Shown: positions 25,853 to 35,549 of the stretch, in pieces
Layout: every line of letters begins with the position of its first letter
Position numbering within the stretch: the first letter of the stretch is position 1
NCBI RefSeq assembly: GCF_051013375.1
Contig: NZ_CP142125.1
Source: Kordia algicida
GTDB lineage: Bacteria > Bacteroidota > Bacteroidia > Flavobacteriales > Flavobacteriaceae
Reading direction: 5' to 3' (one strand)
Length of the DNA stretch: 64,000 nucleotides
Notes under the pieces: generated by a model
The model's input: the letters and a program-made list of their open reading frames with translations, nothing else
Told to the model about the DNA's origin: nothing
Database searches by the model: none
Translations under genes and position numbers: made by a program

Positions 25853-27274
25853 ATGAAAAAATTTGCAAGTTTACTATTGGTTTCTATTCTTGGAGGCGTC
25901 ATTAGTATTGGAGCTTATAAATTTTTTTCAGATTCCCCTGAAAAAGTTGAACAAGCTTCCGTTTTTGAACAACCAACGCTGCTTCCGACGAATTTTGTAA
26001 ACAACCCAACAAAAACATCAAATGCTGCCAATGCTGGTATTGATTTTACCGTTGCGGCAGAAAAGACAATTCACGCCGTTGTGCATGTAAAAAATAAAAT
26101 AACTACTGTAGCACCAAGAAGCATTTGGGATTTATATAATGGTACAGGACGACCACAAACTCAAATTGGTACAGGTTCTGGTGTTATTATTACGCCTGAT
26201 GGACATATTGTGACAAATAATCACGTGATTAAAGGTTCGAATGAGATTCAAGTAACATTGAATAATAACAAAAATTATATTGCCAAGTTGATTGGAACAG
26301 ATCCGAGTATGGATATTGCTTTGTTAAAGATTGAAGCAGATGAAGAATTACCGTATATTTCTTTTGGAGATTCTGACAATGCAAAGATTGGCGAATGGGT
26401 TTTAGCGGTTGGAAATCCGTTTAATTTAACTTCTACAGTTACTGCGGGAATTATCAGTGCAAAAGGTAGAGATTTGAATGAAGGTGACAATTTGAGTCAA
26501 TCATTTATTCAGACAGATGCTGCGGTAAATCCTGGAAATTCTGGAGGTGCTTTGGTTAATACTGATGGAGAATTGATTGGAATTAATACCGCAATTACCT
26601 CACAAACAGGTTCATATATTGGATATTCTTTTGCAGTACCAAGTAATATTGCTCAAAAAATTGTGAGTGATTTGTTAGAATATGGTGATGTACAAAGAGG
26701 ATTGCTTGGTGTTTCAGGAGGTTCTTTAAATTCGGTTGTCGCTGAAAAATTAGGAACAGAAGAAACACAAGGTTTTTATGTAAGTAAAGTTTTTACTGAC
26801 TCTGGAGCAGAAAAAGCAGGAATCAAAGCTGGTGACGTAATTAAGAAGTTAGACGATGTAAAGGTTTCTAAATTCTCAGATTTATCAGGATATTTAAGTT
26901 CGAAACGACCAGGAGATGTTGTGAATGTTACTGTATTACGTGAAGGTAATTATAAAAAAATCCCTGTTGAATTGAAAAAAGAAAAAGTAAGAGCTTCTGT
27001 TAATTTGATGAACATGAAGCTAGAAAACCTCAATAAAGAAGACGCTAAGAAATTTGACATCAATTATGGCCTGAAAGTTGTAGATAATAAAAACAAGCAA
27101 TTGTTTTACGATTTAGGAATTACGCCAGGTTATGTATTGGTTGAAGTAAATGGAAACAAAGTAAAATCAGCGAAAGCCTTGCAAGAATTCATCGATTCTT
27201 ATGGAGAAGATAAAGTAAAAATATTAGCATTTATAAATCCGAAAGGACAATACGAGCGTTTTATCTTTCGATAA
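25853..27274 (+). CDS. HtrA/Deg-type serine protease (Do family)
   Basis: A periplasmic protease and chaperone for misfolded envelope proteins. The signal/anchor is about residues 1-25. The protease domain (about 65-265) has the triad His124 in TNNHVI, Asp154 in MDIALLKI and Ser230 in GNSGGALVN. Two PDZ domains follow (about 280-370 and 390-470). Length 473 is normal for DegP/DegQ. A strong terminator follows. Confidence 0.95.
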   Translation: MKKFASLLLVSILGGVISIGAYKFFSDSPEKVEQASVFEQPTLLPTNFVNNPTKTSNAANAGIDFTVAAEKTIHAVVHVKNKITTVAPRSIWDLYNGTGRPQTQIGTGSGVIITPDGHIVTNNHVIKGSNEIQVTLNNNKNYIAKLIGTDPSMDIALLKIEADEELPYISFGDSDNAKIGEWVLAVGNPFNLTSTVTAGIISAKGRDLNEGDNLSQSFIQTDAAVNPGNSGGALVNTDGELIGINTAITSQTGSYIGYSFAVPSNIAQKIVSDLLEYGDVQRGLLGVSGGSLNSVVAEKLGTEETQGFYVSKVFTDSGAEKAGIKAGDVIKKLDDVKVSKFSDLSGYLSSKRPGDVVNVTVLREGNYKKIPVELKKEKVRASVNLMNMKLENLNKEDAKKFDINYGLKVVDNKNKQLFYDLGITPGYVLVEVNGNKVKSAKALQEFIDSYGEDKVKILAFINPKGQYERFIFR

Positions 27275-27298
27275 AAAAGTGCCATCTATATATGTTAG

Positions 27299-27335
27299 AA
27301 AAGCGAGACACCTAAAACGTGCCTCGCTTTTTTTG
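27299..27335 (+). terminator. Terminator after htrA
   Basis: AAGCGAG (27301-27307) pairs with CTCGCTT (27323-27329) and is followed by a T-run. It separates htrA from the GAPDH gene. Confidence 0.8.
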
Positions 27336-27502
27336 TTTTGTTTTACAATTAAAACTATTTTTAAAGATTTCCATAAATAGTACTGTACTAAGTATCAACT
27401 TCTTTGAAAAAACACAAGCTTTTATGAGAATTCCGTAATCTGCTGTGTAAAACGTGCTTAAAAAAACTCTTTTATTTATTTACGAAAACGTTTGAAATTG
27501 TA

Positions 27503-27510
27503 TACTTTTG
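27503..27510 (+). promoter_or_regulatory. -7 box of the GAPDH promoter
   Basis: TACTTTTG fits the Bacteroidota TAnnTTTG consensus, 37 bp before the GAPDH ATG. No -33 TTG box was clear at the usual distance. Confidence 0.5.
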
Positions 27511-27547
27511 CGCAAAATTGTAAACACAACTACACAAACGTAAGACT

Positions 27548-28996
27548 ATGAGTTTTAATGAAATTTACGAAAAGGAACTCACTTTTCAAGCAGATAGAAG
27601 ACGTGCTACTGTTGAATTTATCAAGAATGTAAGCGATTTATGGTATGATAAATCGATTGAACTTGTTCTTTTTAGAAATCAACTAATTGACAGAAATGTT
27701 AGTGAAATTTTGAATCTTCACGAATATGCAGGTCAATTTGTACAAAAACCTATCTCAATTTTTGATACTGTAGAAATTGCTCAAGCAATCGCAAAAATGG
27801 ATCTTCCGCCTTCTAAAATTGATATCGGAAAATTAACCTATGAGTATCATTTAGAAGACAATCAGTATGCAAACGCAACTTCGTTTGTGGTTGATAAATT
27901 GAAAGATGCCAAAAATTCTTCTGAAATCACGCCAAAAGATGTGGTTTTATACGGTTTTGGTCGTATTGGTCGCTTGTTAGCAAGAGAATTAATGGTGCGT
28001 ACAGGACGTGGAAATCAACTACGTTTACGTGCTATTGTTACACGTGGTAAAGTAGATCAGACAGTTTTAGAAAAAAGAGCTTCTTTATTACGTAACGATT
28101 CTGTTCACGGAGATTTCCCAGGAACTGTTGGTATCGATGTAGAAAATTCAGCATTAATCATCAACGGAACTACGGTTCATATTATTTCTGCAAACGGACC
28201 AGAAGAAATTGATTATACAGCATACGGAATTAACGATGCATTAATTATTGATAACACAGGCGCTTTTAGAGATAAAGAAGCATTGGAAAGACACTTAGTG
28301 CCAAATGGAGCAGACAAAGTTTTGTTAACCGCACCAGGAAAAGGCGTTCCTAATATTGTATATGGTGTAAACCATAAAGAACACAATCCTGATGAAGTAA
28401 ACGTTTGGTCAGCAGCTTCTTGTACTACTAATGCTATTACACCTGTTTTAAAAGTTGTGGAAGATTCTTTTGGATTGAGTCACGGACACTTAGAAACCAT
28501 TCATGCCTATACCAACGATCAAAACTTGGTAGACAACATGCACAAAAAATACCGTCGTGGTAGAGCTGCTGCGCTAAATATGGTTATTACAGAAACGGGA
28601 GCAGGAAAAGCAGTTTCAAAAGCATTGCCATCTTTGGAAGGAAAGTTAACTTCAAACGCAATTCGAGTTCCTGTACCAAATGGTTCGCTAGCCATTTTGA
28701 ATTTGGAAGTTGAAAATGAAACATCTTTAGAAGGCGTAAACACTATTTTAAAGAAATATGCCTTAGAAGGTGATTTGGTAGAACAGATTAAATATGAATT
28801 GAATGACGAATTGGTTTCTTCTGATATTGTCGGTTCTTCTGCACCATCAATCTTTGATAGCAAAGCAACCATTGTTCGCGAAGGTGGAAAAAATATCATC
28901 TTATACGTTTGGTATGACAATGAATACGGATATTCGCACCAAGTAATGCGATTGGCAAAATACATTTCGAAAGTAAGACGCTTTACGTATTATTAA
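27548..28996 (+). CDS. Glyceraldehyde-3-phosphate dehydrogenase, long form
   Basis: Oxidises glyceraldehyde 3-phosphate to 1,3-bisphosphoglycerate with NAD(P). The catalytic Cys292 lies in SAASCTTNAITP. The NAD-binding loop is YGFGRIGRLLARELM (about 137-151). At 482 residues it is about 150 longer than the standard enzyme; the extra part is an N-terminal helical extension (about 1-125). This long form is common in Bacteroidota. It may act in gluconeogenesis or glycolysis. Flanked by a -7 box and a terminator, it is a single-gene unit. Confidence 0.93.
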   Translation: MSFNEIYEKELTFQADRRRATVEFIKNVSDLWYDKSIELVLFRNQLIDRNVSEILNLHEYAGQFVQKPISIFDTVEIAQAIAKMDLPPSKIDIGKLTYEYHLEDNQYANATSFVVDKLKDAKNSSEITPKDVVLYGFGRIGRLLARELMVRTGRGNQLRLRAIVTRGKVDQTVLEKRASLLRNDSVHGDFPGTVGIDVENSALIINGTTVHIISANGPEEIDYTAYGINDALIIDNTGAFRDKEALERHLVPNGADKVLLTAPGKGVPNIVYGVNHKEHNPDEVNVWSAASCTTNAITPVLKVVEDSFGLSHGHLETIHAYTNDQNLVDNMHKKYRRGRAAALNMVITETGAGKAVSKALPSLEGKLTSNAIRVPVPNGSLAILNLEVENETSLEGVNTILKKYALEGDLVEQIKYELNDELVSSDIVGSSAPSIFDSKATIVREGGKNIILYVWYDNEYGYSHQVMRLAKYISKVRRFTYY

Positions 28997-29016
28997 TAGA
29001 CACTACACACAAGATT

Positions 29017-29048
29017 AAAAGAGTCTCATGATTGGGACTCTTTTTTTT
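29017..29048 (+). terminator. Terminator after the GAPDH gene
   Basis: A 9-bp perfect stem AAAAGAGTC/GACTCTTTT (29017-29025 and 29036-29044) continues into a T-run. Confidence 0.85.
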
Positions 29049-29132
29049 ATCAATAAATCTCTTGTGATTTCATACAATAAATAAAAATATCTTCGTTTAT
29101 TTGACAACTGATTTTTACAAATAGAAAAGACC

Positions 29133-29732
29133 ATGAAAGTGAAACACCTATTCCTCGTAATCACGCTATGTTTTTCCGTATTAACAAGCGCACAAAATGT
29201 AGCCAAAAACGCCAATTTAAGATTAAAAGAAGGACCAATTGACGAACAATTTGAGTTTATTCTTAAAAATTCTAACAAATACAAAAGCTATAAAGTTGTA
29301 AAACGCGACTGGATTGAGAAGTTACAGAAGAATGTAGCCGATTCTATCAACGCAGTTAAGAAAGATTTTTCTACGGAAGTGGCAAAAGTAGCGACGCAAC
29401 AAGCAGAGATTGAAAAATTGAAAGCAGATTTAGCTAGCGTTAACCAAAAGATTGAAGACTTAAACACCGAAAAAGACAGCATTTCATTGCTTGGTATGCA
29501 ATTGAGCAAAGGAAGTTATCAATCATTAATGTGGGGAATTATTGCTATTTTGACGATTTTATGGTTATTTTTTGCATATCGATTCAAATCGAGCAACGCA
29601 ATTACAAAAGAAGCCAAAGCAAAATTAGCAGAAACTGAACTTGAATTTGAAGAACACCGCAAACGTGCTTTAGAACGTGAACAACAAGTGCGTAGAAAAC
29701 TTCAAGACGAAATCAATAAGAATAAAAACTAA
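29133..29732 (+). CDS. Exported coiled-coil membrane protein
   Basis: A 199-residue protein with a signal peptide (about 1-20), a coiled coil (about 60-115; AEIEKLKADLASVNQKIEDL), one membrane helix (about 129-149, WGIIAILTILWLFFAYRF) and a second charged helix at the C-terminus. Just before trmD in the same direction (11-bp gap); the two may be co-transcribed. Relatives are sometimes misnamed tRNA methyltransferase because of that neighbour. Function unknown. Confidence 0.8.
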   Translation: MKVKHLFLVITLCFSVLTSAQNVAKNANLRLKEGPIDEQFEFILKNSNKYKSYKVVKRDWIEKLQKNVADSINAVKKDFSTEVAKVATQQAEIEKLKADLASVNQKIEDLNTEKDSISLLGMQLSKGSYQSLMWGIIAILTILWLFFAYRFKSSNAITKEAKAKLAETELEFEEHRKRALEREQQVRRKLQDEINKNKN

Positions 29733-29743
29733 TTTTCTCGGTC

Positions 29744-30421
29744 ATGCGTATTGATATTATTTCTGTAGTTCCCGATTTATTAAAAAGTCCTTTTGAAGCT
29801 TCTATTTTAAAAAGATCGATTGACAAAGGGATTGTGGAAGTTCATTTGCATAATTTACGCGATTATGCGACAGATAATTACAAGTCTATTGATGATTATC
29901 AGTTTGGTGGCGGCGCAGGAATGGTAATGATGGTTGGTCCGATAGATCGTTGTTTGACTGATTTAAAATCGCAACGTAACTATGACGAAGTGATTTATAT
30001 GACTCCTGATGGCAAAACACTGAATCAAGGAATTGCTAATGAACTTTCGTTAAAAGGAAATATTATTATTCTTTGCGGACATTATAAAGGTGTCGATCAG
30101 CGTGTACGCGATCATTTTATTACTAGAGAAATTTCGATTGGTGATTATGTGCTTTCTGGTGGAGAATTGGGCGCAGCTGTTTTGTGTGATGCTGTTATCC
30201 GATTAATTCCTGGCGTACTAGGAAACGAGACTTCTGCCCTAACCGATTCGTTTCAAGACAATTTACTAGCGCCACCAGTTTATACACGACCCGCAAAATA
30301 TAATGATTGGGAAGTGCCAGAAGTATTATTATCTGGAAACTTTCCAAAAATAGAAGCTTGGCGAGAAGAACAAGCGTATGAACGTACGAAGAAGTTACGA
30401 CCTGATTTGTTGGATGATTAA
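29744..30421 (+). CDS. trmD: tRNA (guanine-N1)-methyltransferase TrmD
   Basis: Methylates G37 of tRNAs reading CNN codons, using SAM bound in a deep trefoil knot. Motifs present: QFGGGAGMVMM (about 53-63), LCGHYKGVDQRV (about 106-117) and GDYVLSGGELGAAVLCDAV (about 128-146). Length 225 is normal. The rplS gene follows after 190 bp with its own -7 box. Confidence 0.97.
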   Translation: MRIDIISVVPDLLKSPFEASILKRSIDKGIVEVHLHNLRDYATDNYKSIDDYQFGGGAGMVMMVGPIDRCLTDLKSQRNYDEVIYMTPDGKTLNQGIANELSLKGNIIILCGHYKGVDQRVRDHFITREISIGDYVLSGGELGAAVLCDAVIRLIPGVLGNETSALTDSFQDNLLAPPVYTRPAKYNDWEVPEVLLSGNFPKIEAWREEQAYERTKKLRPDLLDD

Positions 30422-30529
30422 TCGCTACGCTTCTTAGATTTTTAGAAGCTGTTCACAAAAATACAAATTGACGAATCAACAAATCCACAAAAAACTCCCC
30501 ACAAACAACATACATTAAAAAAAAATACC

Positions 30530-30537
30530 TATTTTTG
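30530..30537 (+). promoter_or_regulatory. -7 box of the rplS promoter
   Basis: TATTTTTG followed by CAC is a TAnnTTTG match, 74 bp upstream of rplS. No clear -33 box. Confidence 0.5.
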
Positions 30538-30610
30538 CACTCAATTTTGGATTAACCTCTGGCGATAGACGTGAATGTTGATTTGAATTAATTTTTATAA
30601 AAAGTTTAAA

Positions 30611-30964
30611 ATGGAAGCTTTAATTAAATTTGTACAAGACGAATTTGTAACAACAAAAGATTTCCCTGAGTTTGCAGCAGGAGACACAATTACAGTATAC
30701 TACGAAATTAAAGAAGGTAGTAAAACACGTACGCAGTTCTTTAGAGGAGTTGTAATTCAGCGTAGAGGTTCAGGTTCAACTGAAACATTTACAATCAGAA
30801 AAATGTCTGGAACCGTTGGAGTAGAACGTATTTTCCCAGTAAATTTACCAGCACTTCAAAAAATTGAAGTTAACAAAAGAGGTAAAGTACGTAGAGCACG
30901 TATCTACTACTTTAGAGGTCTTACTGGTAAGAAAGCTAGAATTAAAGAAAGAAGACTTAAATAA
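30611..30964 (+). CDS. rplS: 50S ribosomal protein L19
   Basis: A 117-residue ribosomal protein at the 30S-50S interface. FPEFAAGDTITVYYEIKEG and the GVERIFPVNLP motif near residues 76-86 are diagnostic, with the basic C-terminus RGLTGKKARIKERR. The order trmD-rplS is widely conserved. The terminator follows at 25 bp. Confidence 0.97.
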   Translation: MEALIKFVQDEFVTTKDFPEFAAGDTITVYYEIKEGSKTRTQFFRGVVIQRRGSGSTETFTIRKMSGTVGVERIFPVNLPALQKIEVNKRGKVRRARIYYFRGLTGKKARIKERRLK

Positions 30965-30988
30965 TTCTTTCCAAAATATACACTACAG

Positions 30989-31018
30989 AAAGTCTTGCAA
31001 ATTTGCAGGACTTTTTTT
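30989..31018 (+). terminator. Terminator after rplS
   Basis: AAAGTCTTGCA pairs with TGCAGGACTTT with one mismatch, followed by T7. Confidence 0.85.
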
Positions 31019-31542
31019 GTTATAAACAATTGTTGATAACTTAGGTTCATATCTTGTTGATTTCTAATTTGTTATATTTCTTGCTTTTTCAAAAACTTAT
31101 ACTACATTTATAAAAGAAATCACAAAGAAAAAGTATCAACTGATTGTTTGTGAATTCGAAAAGAACGTTCTAAACTATTGTTATTTTAATAAGTTTCTCG
31201 AAAATGATTTTTGGGTACAAACAATCATCATGAGAAATGTGACTCTATTTCCAGTACAGCTTGCTGTAAAGGACTCAAGGAGAAACGCCGAAATTTATTG
31301 GTATTGCTAAGATGCGAATAAAGTGTTGTATAAGTACAGGTTCTGTATTGAATTAGTATTGTACAAAAGGACAAATCACGAAAGTAGATCTGTACAAGTA
31401 GGTATATTAAAAAACAATATGAAATAAGTTTTAACACAGGTAAAATGCCAATAACGACGAAGCTTATTTCAAAATCGAAGTGCTGTATTACAGAATGCAT
31501 CCACTAAGCAATTAGAAGAAAACATTGTGTAAAACACATTTC

Positions 31543-31592
31543 AAAAAGCCATGTCAAGGTAAGTAATTACAATGATATGGCTTTTGTTTTTT
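31543..31592 (+). terminator. Orphan Rho-independent terminator
   Basis: AAAAGCCAT (31544-31552) pairs with ATGGCTTTT (31577-31585), followed by GTTTTTT. No protein gene precedes it within 570 bp. Confidence 0.75.
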
Positions 31593-31654
31593 ATAAAATT
31601 TACGAACTTCTCACAGTAGTAAACTTATCACTACCAAAATCTCCTATCATTTTG

Positions 31655-31662
31655 TATATTTG
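31655..31662 (+). promoter_or_regulatory. -7 box of the icd promoter
   Basis: TATATTTG followed by CAC fits TAnnTTTG, 52 bp before the icd ATG. Confidence 0.5.
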
Positions 31663-31714
31663 CACTTCGAAAAATTACATCTAATCAGATCAAATATTTT
31701 ATCTATACATCAAT

Positions 31715-33943
31715 ATGGCAAAATCAACAAAGATTATCTACACGAAAACTGACGAAGCACCAGCTTTAGCTACACATTCTTTATTACCAATCGTAAAAGC
31801 ATTTACAGCTCCATCTGGTATCGACATTGAAACAAAAGATATTTCTTTAGCAGGACGAGTTTTAGCAAATTTCTCAGAATACTTAACACCAGAACAACGT
31901 GTCAATGATGCGCTGGCAGAATTGGGAGAATTGGCAAAAAAACCAGAAGCAAATATTATCAAATTACCTAATATTAGTGCTTCTGTTCCTCAATTAAAAG
32001 CCACTATTGCTGAATTACAAGCAAAAGGATTTGCAATTCCTGATTACCCAGAAGAAGCAGAAACCGAAGAAGAAAAAGCAATTCTAGCTAAATATAATAA
32101 GGTAAAAGGTTCTGCGGTAAATCCAGTTTTACGTGAAGGAAACTCTGATCGTAGAGCTCCAAAAGCTGTAAAAAACTACGCAAAGAAAAATCCGCATAGC
32201 ATGGGCGCTTGGTCGTCTGACTCAAAAACGCATGTTGCAACAATGGAAGCTGGAGATTTTCGTTCTAATGAAAAATCGGTAACTGTTGCCAACGCAACTT
32301 CTGTAAATATTGTACACACAGATGCTAACGGAAATAAAACTACGTTAAAAGAAGGTATTTCATTATTAGCTGGTGAAATTATTGACGCTACGGTAATGAG
32401 CAAAAAAGCATTACTCGCCTTTTTAGAAAGAGAAATTGCAGATACAAAAGAAAAAGGATTGTTGTTCTCACTACACATGAAAGCAACCATGATGAAAGTT
32501 AGTGATCCGATTATCTTCGGACATGCGGTTCGCGTATACTTTGCAGATTTATTTGAAAAGCATCAAGCTACATTTGACGAAATTGGCGTAGATGTAAACA
32601 ATGGTTTTGGAAACCTATTGAACAATCTGGAAGAATTGTCTGCCGAAAAGAAAGAAGAAATTGTTGGAGATATCGCAGTCGCTATGGAAAATGGTCCTGA
32701 TATCGCAATGGTTGATTCTGATAAAGGAATTACAAACTTACACGTACCAAGTGACGTAATTATTGATGCTTCAATGCCTGCAATGATTCGTAACTCAGGA
32801 AAAATGTGGGATGCAGAAGGAAAAACACAAGATACGAAAGCCGTAATTCCAGATAGTAGTTATGCAGCCTTATATCAGGCAACTGTTGATTTTTGTAAAG
32901 AAAATGGTGCTTTTGACCCTACCACTATGGGAACTGTTCCTAATGTTGGATTGATGGCTCAAAAAGCAGAAGAATATGGTTCGCACGATAAAACTTTTGA
33001 AATTCCTGCTAATGGAACGGTTGCTGTCGTTGATGCAGATGGAAATATCTTAACTTCTCATTCAGTAGAAACTGGAGATATTTGGAGAATGTGCCAAGTA
33101 AAAGATGCACCTGTTCGTGACTGGGTAAAACTTGCCGTAAGCAGAGCGACAGCTACAGGTTGGCCAGCAGTTTTCTGGTTGGATGCAGAAAGAGCACACG
33201 ATGCAGAACTTATCAAAAAAGTAAATCTTTATTTAAAAGATCACAATACTGAAGGATTAGAAATTCACATTCTACCTTTAGCAGAAGCAACACAATTTAC
33301 GCTAAAACGTATCAAGAAAGGAGAAAATACCATCTCTGTAACTGGAAACGTTTTGCGTGATTACCTAACAGATTTATTCCCGATTTTAGAATTAGGAACA
33401 AGTGCAAAAATGCTTTCTATCGTTCCGTTGATGAATGGTGGTGGATTGTTTGAAACTGGTGCTGGTGGATCAGCTCCAAAACACGTTCAACAGTTTAACA
33501 AAGAAGGTCACTTACGTTGGGATTCGCTAGGAGAATTTTTGGCTTTGGCAGTTTCTTTAGAACATTTGGGCTCAAATTACGATAACAACAAAGCAATTGT
33601 TTTATCAGAAACTTTAGATGACGCAACAGACAAATTCTTGGAAAATAAAAAATCTCCGTCACGTAAAGTCAACGAGTTAGACAACAGAGGAAGCCATTTC
33701 TACCTATCTTTGTATTGGGCGCAAGCATTGGCTGCACAAGATAAAGATGCAGATTTAAAAGCGCGCTTTACTCCTATCGCTGCACAATTAACTGAAAACG
33801 AAGAAAAAATTGTAAAGGAACTCAATGATGCACAAGGTTCGCCAATGGATATCGGCGGATATTATATGCCAAATGACGAATTGACTTCAAAAGCAATGCG
33901 ACCAAGTGAAACATTCAACAACATCTTAAGTTCGATTGCATAA
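31715..33943 (+). CDS. icd: NADP-dependent isocitrate dehydrogenase, monomeric type
   Basis: Oxidises isocitrate to 2-oxoglutarate and CO2, making NADPH for the TCA cycle. The protein has 742 residues, the size of the monomeric class (IDH II), not the ~420-residue homodimeric class. Signature stretches include NSDRRAPKAVKNYAKKNPH (about 143-161), FSLHMKATMMKVSDPIIFG, GGLFETGAGGSAPKHVQQ and YYMPNDELTSKAMRPS near the end. Single gene with its own -7 box and terminator. Confidence 0.97.
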   Translation: MAKSTKIIYTKTDEAPALATHSLLPIVKAFTAPSGIDIETKDISLAGRVLANFSEYLTPEQRVNDALAELGELAKKPEANIIKLPNISASVPQLKATIAELQAKGFAIPDYPEEAETEEEKAILAKYNKVKGSAVNPVLREGNSDRRAPKAVKNYAKKNPHSMGAWSSDSKTHVATMEAGDFRSNEKSVTVANATSVNIVHTDANGNKTTLKEGISLLAGEIIDATVMSKKALLAFLEREIADTKEKGLLFSLHMKATMMKVSDPIIFGHAVRVYFADLFEKHQATFDEIGVDVNNGFGNLLNNLEELSAEKKEEIVGDIAVAMENGPDIAMVDSDKGITNLHVPSDVIIDASMPAMIRNSGKMWDAEGKTQDTKAVIPDSSYAALYQATVDFCKENGAFDPTTMGTVPNVGLMAQKAEEYGSHDKTFEIPANGTVAVVDADGNILTSHSVETGDIWRMCQVKDAPVRDWVKLAVSRATATGWPAVFWLDAERAHDAELIKKVNLYLKDHNTEGLEIHILPLAEATQFTLKRIKKGENTISVTGNVLRDYLTDLFPILELGTSAKMLSIVPLMNGGGLFETGAGGSAPKHVQQFNKEGHLRWDSLGEFLALAVSLEHLGSNYDNNKAIVLSETLDDATDKFLENKKSPSRKVNELDNRGSHFYLSLYWAQALAAQDKDADLKARFTPIAAQLTENEEKIVKELNDAQGSPMDIGGYYMPNDELTSKAMRPSETFNNILSSIA

Positions 33944-33966
33944 CAATCAGCTTTAATTATAAATTA

Positions 33967-34003
33967 AAAAAGCTCCTTACTAACTGTTAAGGAGCTTTTT
34001 TTG
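33967..34003 (+). terminator. Terminator after icd
   Basis: AAAGCTCCTTA pairs with TAAGGAGCTTT and is followed by a T-run. On the minus strand an A/T tail also occurs, so it may serve the convergent operon. Confidence 0.85.
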
Positions 34004-34015
34004 TTTGAATTTTTT

Positions 34016-35539
34016 CTATTTTTTTCGTAGTTCGAATAGATCTTTTCTACGATCTCTTAAGTTTTTTACGGCTCCAAATTGATTGAGTTCGCGGAGCAAA
34101 TCAATATCAACATCAGCAATGAGAATCATTTCTGTATTTGGCGTTGCTTCTGCTTTAATTCCATTGGTTGGAAAAGAGAAGTCGCACGGCGTAAATACCA
34201 TTGATTGTGCAAATTGAATGTCCATGTTTTGCACTTTTGGCAAGTTGCCAACACTTCCCGCAATCGCAACATAGCATTCGTTTTCTATAGCACGCGCTCG
34301 CGCACAGTTTCGCACTCGTGAATATCCGTTTTGCGTATCTGTTAAGAACGGTACAAATAAAATATCCATCCCTTCATCAGCAAGTAAACGGCTTAATTCT
34401 GGAAATTCGGAATCATAACAAATTAAGATGCCAATTTTCCCGCAATCTGTATCAAAAGTTTGCAGTTTGTTTCCACCTTGCATTCCCCAAACTTTCGCTT
34501 CATCTGGTGTTACATGCAGTTTTTCATAACGTTCAACGCTTCCATCACGCTTGCATAAATAGCCAACGTTGTACAGTTTCCCTTCGCGCATTTCTGGCAT
34601 GCTTCCAGAGATAATGTTGATGTTGTATGATATGGAAAATTCCGAAAATTTTTCAACGATACTTTGTGTATGTTTTGCCAATTCGCGAATTGCATCTGGT
34701 GTAGACATGTGATTGTTTACAGCCATTAGCGGAGCATTGAAAAATTCAGGAAATAGTGCAAAATCTGAGCGATATCCTGCGACAGCATCAATAAAAAATT
34801 CTGCCTGTTGCAATAATTCTTCTAAATCTTTGTACGGACGCATTTGCCATTGGATCAACCCTAAACGCACTACTTTTTTCTTCGTAGTCGCTTTTTTGTT
34901 TGGTTTTTCATAGTAAATATTGTCCCATTCCATCAACACAGCAAATTCATTCGAAGCTTCATCACCTTCTAGATAACCTTTGAGCACTTTTGCAGGATGA
35001 AAATCGTTTGATATTTGAAAGTTCAACACCGGATCGTTGATTTCCTTTAGTTTTACTTTTTCAATATATTCTTTTGGACTCAATGTTGCCGCATAGTTGT
35101 GATAATTCGGGATTCTTCCACCAAAAGCGATTCCTTTTAAATTCCTTTTTTCACATAATTCTTTGCGATAGTCATACAAACGTCTGCCCAAGCGTAATCC
35201 GCGAAATTCAGGTTTTATAAATACATCAATTCCGTATAAAACATCGCCATTGTCCGTATGTGCGTCAAATGATTTTTGCACAATGTCTTTGTAGGTGTGT
35301 GAATCTTCAAAGGAATCATAATCTACAATGATGGACAACGCACAACCTGCCAATTGACCGTTTATTTTTAGTACGATTTGTCCTTCTGAAAATTTTGCAA
35401 TAAGCGTTTTTATTTGTGCTTCTTGCCAATAAGAATCTGGCATGCTATCGTATGCCTGAATCATTGCTTCTTTTAATTCTTGGTAGTCGCTTAAACTCAA
35501 GAATGTAAGCTCAATGTTTTCTATAGTTGTTGGTTTCAT
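34016..35539 (-). CDS. Fusion of GNAT acetyltransferase and carbon-nitrogen hydrolase (nitrilase)
   Basis: Residues about 10-210 form a GNAT domain (PEFRGLRLGRRLYDYR is the acetyl-CoA loop). Residues about 225-500 are a nitrilase-superfamily amidase with the triad Glu265 in LFPEFF, Lys340 in YEKLHVT and Cys374 in ILICYDSEF. ATG 35539 is used; the base before it is a GTG codon. Last gene of the speA-speB operon. In plants N-carbamoylputrescine amidase is a nitrilase, so a role in amide or polyamine chemistry is plausible but unproven. Length 507. Confidence 0.88.
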   Translation of the reverse strand: MKPTTIENIELTFLSLSDYQELKEAMIQAYDSMPDSYWQEAQIKTLIAKFSEGQIVLKINGQLAGCALSIIVDYDSFEDSHTYKDIVQKSFDAHTDNGDVLYGIDVFIKPEFRGLRLGRRLYDYRKELCEKRNLKGIAFGGRIPNYHNYAATLSPKEYIEKVKLKEINDPVLNFQISNDFHPAKVLKGYLEGDEASNEFAVLMEWDNIYYEKPNKKATTKKKVVRLGLIQWQMRPYKDLEELLQQAEFFIDAVAGYRSDFALFPEFFNAPLMAVNNHMSTPDAIRELAKHTQSIVEKFSEFSISYNINIISGSMPEMREGKLYNVGYLCKRDGSVERYEKLHVTPDEAKVWGMQGGNKLQTFDTDCGKIGILICYDSEFPELSRLLADEGMDILFVPFLTDTQNGYSRVRNCARARAIENECYVAIAGSVGNLPKVQNMDIQFAQSMVFTPCDFSFPTNGIKAEATPNTEMILIADVDIDLLRELNQFGAVKNLRDRRKDLFELRKK

Positions 35540-35549
35540 CACTTGTAAA

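Larger units (their letters stand above)
31021..31714 (+). other. 694-bp gene-free stretch with its own terminator; candidate noncoding RNA
   Basis: No credible gene starts here: the best plus-strand frame (about 31060-31290) stays open for many codons but has no good start and meets a stop at a point where the frame then continues. A minus-strand frame of 90 codons (31228-31500) has no support. Short perfect hairpins occur, for example TACAGC-TT-GCTGTA near 31250. A strong terminator at 31543-31592 ends the stretch, which implies transcription into it. Its role is unknown. Confidence 0.45.

Noticed and set aside
31031..31039. A TTATCAACA word (minus strand) as DnaA box and possible oriC
   Set aside because: Only one clear copy was found, with no cluster of boxes and no AT-rich unwinding module of note; dnaA is 14.5 kb away. 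One 9-mer in AT-rich DNA is expected by chance.
31228..31500. A 90-codon minus-strand frame after rplS
   Set aside because: It is hydrophobic by AT composition, lacks a promoter, and runs against the terminator direction. It may overlap a noncoding RNA.
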